Below are positions 6,252 to 8,607 of a DNA stretch of 8,607 nucleotides, piece by piece. The notes beneath the pieces are model-generated. The model did not search any database. It was not told the DNA's origin and saw nothing but the letters and a program-made list of their open reading frames with translations. This stretch comes from Caldilineae bacterium. GTDB lineage: Bacteria > Chloroflexota > Anaerolineae > J102. The DNA lies in NCBI GenBank assembly GCA_003694905.1, contig RFJM01000022.1, positions 1-8,607 of the forward strand, given 5' to 3'. How positions within the stretch are numbered: position 1 is the stretch's first letter; the number at the start of each line of letters is the position of its first letter. The position numbers and the translations under genes were made by a program.

Positions 6252-6941
6252 ATGTCTGTCAAGATCACTTACCACGGCCACGCGACGTTTTCCATCGAAA
6301 GCGACGGCGCCAAGATCCTCATCGACCCCTTCTTCACCGATAACCCCGTCGCCAAAATCGCTGCCGACCAGGTCGATGCCGACTTCATCCTGGTATCTCA
6401 CGGTCACGGCGACCACGTGGGTGATACCGTAGCGATCGCCAAACGCACCGGTGCCCTGGTCATCTGCAACTACGAGATCGTGAATTGGCTGAGCAGTCAG
6501 GGACTGGAAAAGCTGCATCCCCTGCACATCGGCGGCGGCAACCAGTTCCCCTTTGGCCGTTGCAAGATGACCATCGCCCACCACGGCTCGGGCCTGCCCG
6601 ACGGCAGCTACGGCGGCAATCCTGCCGGCTTCCTGCTCAAGCTCAACAACGGCAAGACCATCTACTTCTCGGGCGATACGGCCCTGACCTATGACATGAA
6701 ATGGCTGGCCGATGACAACGTGGATGTCGCCATCCTCTGCATCGGCGACAACTTCACCATGGGTCCCGAGGATGCCCTCAAGGCCGTCAAGCTCATCCAG
6801 CCCAAGAAGGTCATCCCCTGCCACTTCGGGACATGGCCCTACATCGATGTGGACGCCGAGGACTTCCAGGCCCGATGCAATGCCGAAACCGACGCCGAAT
6901 GCGTACTGCTCCATGCCGAGGAGACCTACAGCCTGGATTGA
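6252..6941 (+). CDS. UPF0173 family metal-dependent hydrolase (metallo-beta-lactamase fold)
   Basis: The 229-aa product has the metallo-beta-lactamase-fold motifs of the UPF0173 (YtkL-type) family. These are an opening KITYHGHATFSIES, the metal motif HGHGDH (H50, H52, D54, H55), HHGSGLPDG (H110, H111), SGDTAL with D142, GDNFTMGPEDA and PCHFGTW with H191. Two metal ions are expected in the active site. The natural substrate of the family is not established, and distant relatives such as UlaG are lactonases. A GTG start six codons upstream (6234) is possible but would overlap the Shine-Dalgarno and the palindrome. The ATG at 6252 has AAAGGAG 7 nt away and gives the family's usual N-terminus. 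No signal peptide is seen, so it is probably cytoplasmic. It lies 70 bp after the nuo terminator and is probably a separate unit. Confidence 0.93.
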   Translation: MSVKITYHGHATFSIESDGAKILIDPFFTDNPVAKIAADQVDADFILVSHGHGDHVGDTVAIAKRTGALVICNYEIVNWLSSQGLEKLHPLHIGGGNQFPFGRCKMTIAHHGSGLPDGSYGGNPAGFLLKLNNGKTIYFSGDTALTYDMKWLADDNVDVAILCIGDNFTMGPEDALKAVKLIQPKKVIPCHFGTWPYIDVDAEDFQARCNAETDAECVLLHAEETYSLD

Positions 6942-6991
6942 GCATACGTCCGGCAGCGCCTGAAAAAACGCACTTGCCCAATCGACTGCAG

Positions 6992-7036
6992 GACGGCAAG
7001 ACCTCGGTGCTCCCTGTCCACCGGGGTCTTGCCGTC
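6992..7036. terminator. Very strong 18-bp hairpin between genes
   Basis: The arms at 6992-7009 (GACGGCAAGACCTCGGTG) and 7019-7036 (CACCGGGGTCTTGCCGTC) pair along all 18 positions with one T-G wobble, around a 9-nt loop. No T-run follows on either strand (TGAACCCC on the plus side), so it would be a U-less terminator or a transcript-end or attenuator structure. It sits 50 bp after the UPF0173 stop and 26 bp before the next ATG. Confidence 0.6.
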
Positions 7037-7062
7037 TGAACCCCACCTACCTCGAGCACCCG

Positions 7063-7407
7063 ATGTATCCCAAAGCAGAAGTCCTCTTCCCCGCGCCCCT
7101 CATCCCACGGCTGAAAGGGCTGCGCGGTGAGAAATGGGACGCCCTCATTGATCGCGTATCCAAACTTCCCGAGACCGATATCGACACCCTTGCCTTCTGT
7201 CTGCTCATGATTCGACTGGACGGCTGTCTCAAGTGCTACAGCGGCAGCTACAAGTTCATGCGCGGCTGCGAGGCCTGCGCCGTGCAGAGCGTCATGCAAT
7301 TCAAAGGCGAGGACGAAGACCTGCTAGAGCTTTATGCCAAAGCCCAGGAAGAGATCCGCAACTACCTGGATGGCGTTGGCCCTCCACCTGATGGTTCACC
7401 CCTCTAG
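7063..7407 (+). CDS. Uncharacterised 114-aa protein with two CxxC pairs
   Basis: I do not recognise a named family, though its character resembles small hypothetical proteins I associate with Chloroflexota. The N-terminal part (1-22) is Pro/Leu-rich, the middle (23-55) is predicted helical, and the cysteine core is C46 followed by DGCLKC (C55, C58), ten residues, then GCEACA (C69, C72). The C-terminus is an acidic helix (EDEDLLELYAKAQEEI) and a short Pro-rich end. The CxxC-x10-CxxC arrangement could bind zinc, an iron-sulfur cluster or act in thiol chemistry. It is not the AhpD active-site pattern, because no Glu/His proton relay is seen. The ATG is the only sensible start, but no Shine-Dalgarno precedes it, so translation may be weak, leaderless or controlled by the hairpin at 6992-7036. 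It lies 24 bp before the FAD enzyme and is probably co-transcribed with it. Confidence 0.8.
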   Translation: MYPKAEVLFPAPLIPRLKGLRGEKWDALIDRVSKLPETDIDTLAFCLLMIRLDGCLKCYSGSYKFMRGCEACAVQSVMQFKGEDEDLLELYAKAQEEIRNYLDGVGPPPDGSPL

Positions 7408-7431
7408 CCAGCCGGGTCCGAGTCGCACATC

Positions 7432-8607
7432 ATGACGCGAGACATCGCCATCATCGGCGCCGGAGTGGCCGGCCTCAGCGCTGCCTACGATCTTGCTGCT
7501 CACGGCTATCGGGTGAGCATCTACGAAGCCGCGCCCCAGGTGGGGGGGCTGGCCGCGGGGTTCAAGGCCCCGCACTGGGACTGGACCCTGGAAAAATACT
7601 ATCACCACTGGTTCCAGTCGGACAGGCATATGCTCGGCCTCATTGAAGAGCTGGGCTGGAAGGATCAGGTGATCTTCCCCCGACCCTACACGGTCGTCTA
7701 TCACCAGGGCCGGTTCTATCCCCTCGATTCCATTCCCGAGGCTATCCGTTTCACCCTCCGCCACTTCTCGCTGCTGGACTTTGTCCGCTTTGGCCTGGTC
7801 GGTGTCTACCTGCGCCTCACGCCCCGCTGGCAGCCGCTGGAGCGAACCACCGCCGATGCCTGGATGCGCCGGTGGGTGGGTGGCAACGTATATGATGCGC
7901 TCTGGAAGCCTCTGTTGGTCGGCAAATTCGGTGAAGAGAACCTGGACGTTGTTAACATGGCCTGGCTGTGGGCCCGCATCAAAGCGCGTACTACCCGGCT
8001 GGGCACCTTCGTTGGTGGATTCCAGGTTTTCCTCGAGCGTTTCGCCGGCGTTCTTCAAGAGCGCGGTGTGACCATCCATCTCGACTGCCCGGTGCAGAGT
8101 ATTCGCAGCGCGCACGACGAAGGGCCCCGCTATCTCCTGGAAACTGCCCTGGGTCCCCGGCACCACGACGCGGTTATCTCCACCAGTTCCCCCGCACTCA
8201 TGGCTCGCCTCGCGCCGGAACTCCCCGAAAGCTACAGCGCCGGGCTGCGTGCCCTCAAATCCATGGGGGCCGTGGTACTCATCCTCTCGCTGCGGCAACG
8301 TCTGACGTCATATTACTGGCACAACCTGCCCAAAGAAGCCGGCTTCCCCTTCCTGGCTCTCGTCGAACACACCAACTTCGTGGGTCCCGAGCATTTTGGC
8401 GGTGATCACATCGTCTATTGCGGAGACTACCTCCCGCCCGACCACGAGTATTTCGATCTCAGCAAGGAAGAGCTTCTCAACCGCTTCCTCCCCGCGCTCA
8501 CCCGTTTCAATCCCGAATTCAGGCCCGACTGGGTCAGGGAAACCTGGTTATTCAAAACCCGCTACGCGCAGCCCATCCCCCCGGTCAACCATTCCCGCAA
8601 CATCCCC
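7432..8607 (+). CDS. FAD-dependent amine oxidase / protoporphyrinogen oxidase-like enzyme, 3' end beyond the window
   Basis: The frame is open from the ATG at 7432 to the window end, 392 codons. It was read directly because no stop falls in the window. The N-terminus is a Rossmann FAD-binding fold: IAIIGAGVAGLSAAY with G9, G11 and G14, the acidic ribose-binding E32 in SIYEA, and VGGLA (37-41). This is followed by WTLEKYYHHWFQSD, a pattern of flavin amine oxidases annotated as protoporphyrinogen-oxidase-like or phytoene-desaturase-like. The substrate cannot be told from the sequence. True HemY is less likely than one of the broad paralogues seen beside surface-carbohydrate or lipid genes. No Shine-Dalgarno is clear at the start. 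A typical member has about 430-480 residues, so perhaps 40-90 residues are missing. Confidence 0.87.
   Translation, partial: MTRDIAIIGAGVAGLSAAYDLAAHGYRVSIYEAAPQVGGLAAGFKAPHWDWTLEKYYHHWFQSDRHMLGLIEELGWKDQVIFPRPYTVVYHQGRFYPLDSIPEAIRFTLRHFSLLDFVRFGLVGVYLRLTPRWQPLERTTADAWMRRWVGGNVYDALWKPLLVGKFGEENLDVVNMAWLWARIKARTTRLGTFVGGFQVFLERFAGVLQERGVTIHLDCPVQSIRSAHDEGPRYLLETALGPRHHDAVISTSSPALMARLAPELPESYSAGLRALKSMGAVVLILSLRQRLTSYYWHNLPKEAGFPFLALVEHTNFVGPEHFGGDHIVYCGDYLPPDHEYFDLSKEELLNRFLPALTRFNPEFRPDWVRETWLFKTRYAQPIPPVNHSRNIP

Noticed and set aside
6084..7046. 320-codon minus-strand frame opposite the UPF0173 gene
   Set aside because: It is antisense to a gene with complete metal-binding motifs and spans both of its intergenic hairpins. 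It is a codon-bias shadow.
7396..8298. 300-codon minus-strand frame opposite the FAD enzyme
   Set aside because: The plus strand encodes an unmistakable Rossmann FAD-binding motif in a frame open to the window end.
1..8607. CRISPR array, transposase or integrase
   Set aside because: No regularly spaced direct repeats and no recombinase motifs were seen on either strand.

Overview
The window is GC-rich bacterial DNA. The style of the genes suggests a Chloroflexota bacterium of the Anaerolineae/Caldilineae type: a complex I Q-module operon with a fused NuoCD, a beta-rich exported protein of a kind common in that phylum, and a small uncharacterised double-CxxC protein. The phylum is an inference from gene character, not from a search.

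The left part (1-2113) is on the minus strand. It holds an exported beta-rich protein (1-715) that runs off the window edge, and a two-transmembrane protein with a GIDE/MULAN-like layout (1385-2113). The 669 bp between them contain a near-consensus sigma-70 promoter (1019-1047) pointing at the exported gene. That promoter would give a leader of about 300 nt with hairpins. The same gap holds a palindrome-rich block (about 1051-1250) that looks like a dispersed non-coding repeat.

A divergent spacer (2114-2725) follows. It carries a full-consensus promoter (TTGACA, 18-bp spacer, TG-extended TATAAT) whose -10 box sits inside a perfect 7-bp dyad. It drives a compact plus-strand operon, nuoB, nuoCD (fused) and nuoI, which ends at a strong intrinsic terminator (6144-6182). 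This unit encodes the peripheral Q module of NADH:quinone oxidoreductase: the N2 cluster subunit, the quinone-site subunit fused to NuoC, and the two-cluster ferredoxin-like NuoI. Here NuoI has an unusual Lys/Ala/Pro-rich C-terminal tail of about 130 residues. No nuoA, E, F, G, H or J-N is present in the window.

Downstream, all on the plus strand, are a UPF0173 metallo-beta-lactamase-fold hydrolase (6252-6941) with a perfect palindrome next to its Shine-Dalgarno, an exceptional 18-bp hairpin (6992-7036), a 114-aa protein with two CxxC pairs (7063-7407), and the first 392 codons of an FAD-dependent amine-oxidase/protoporphyrinogen-oxidase-like enzyme (7432 to the window end). The last two are probably co-transcribed.

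There is no CRISPR array, no convincing tRNA or rRNA, and no recognisable transposase.
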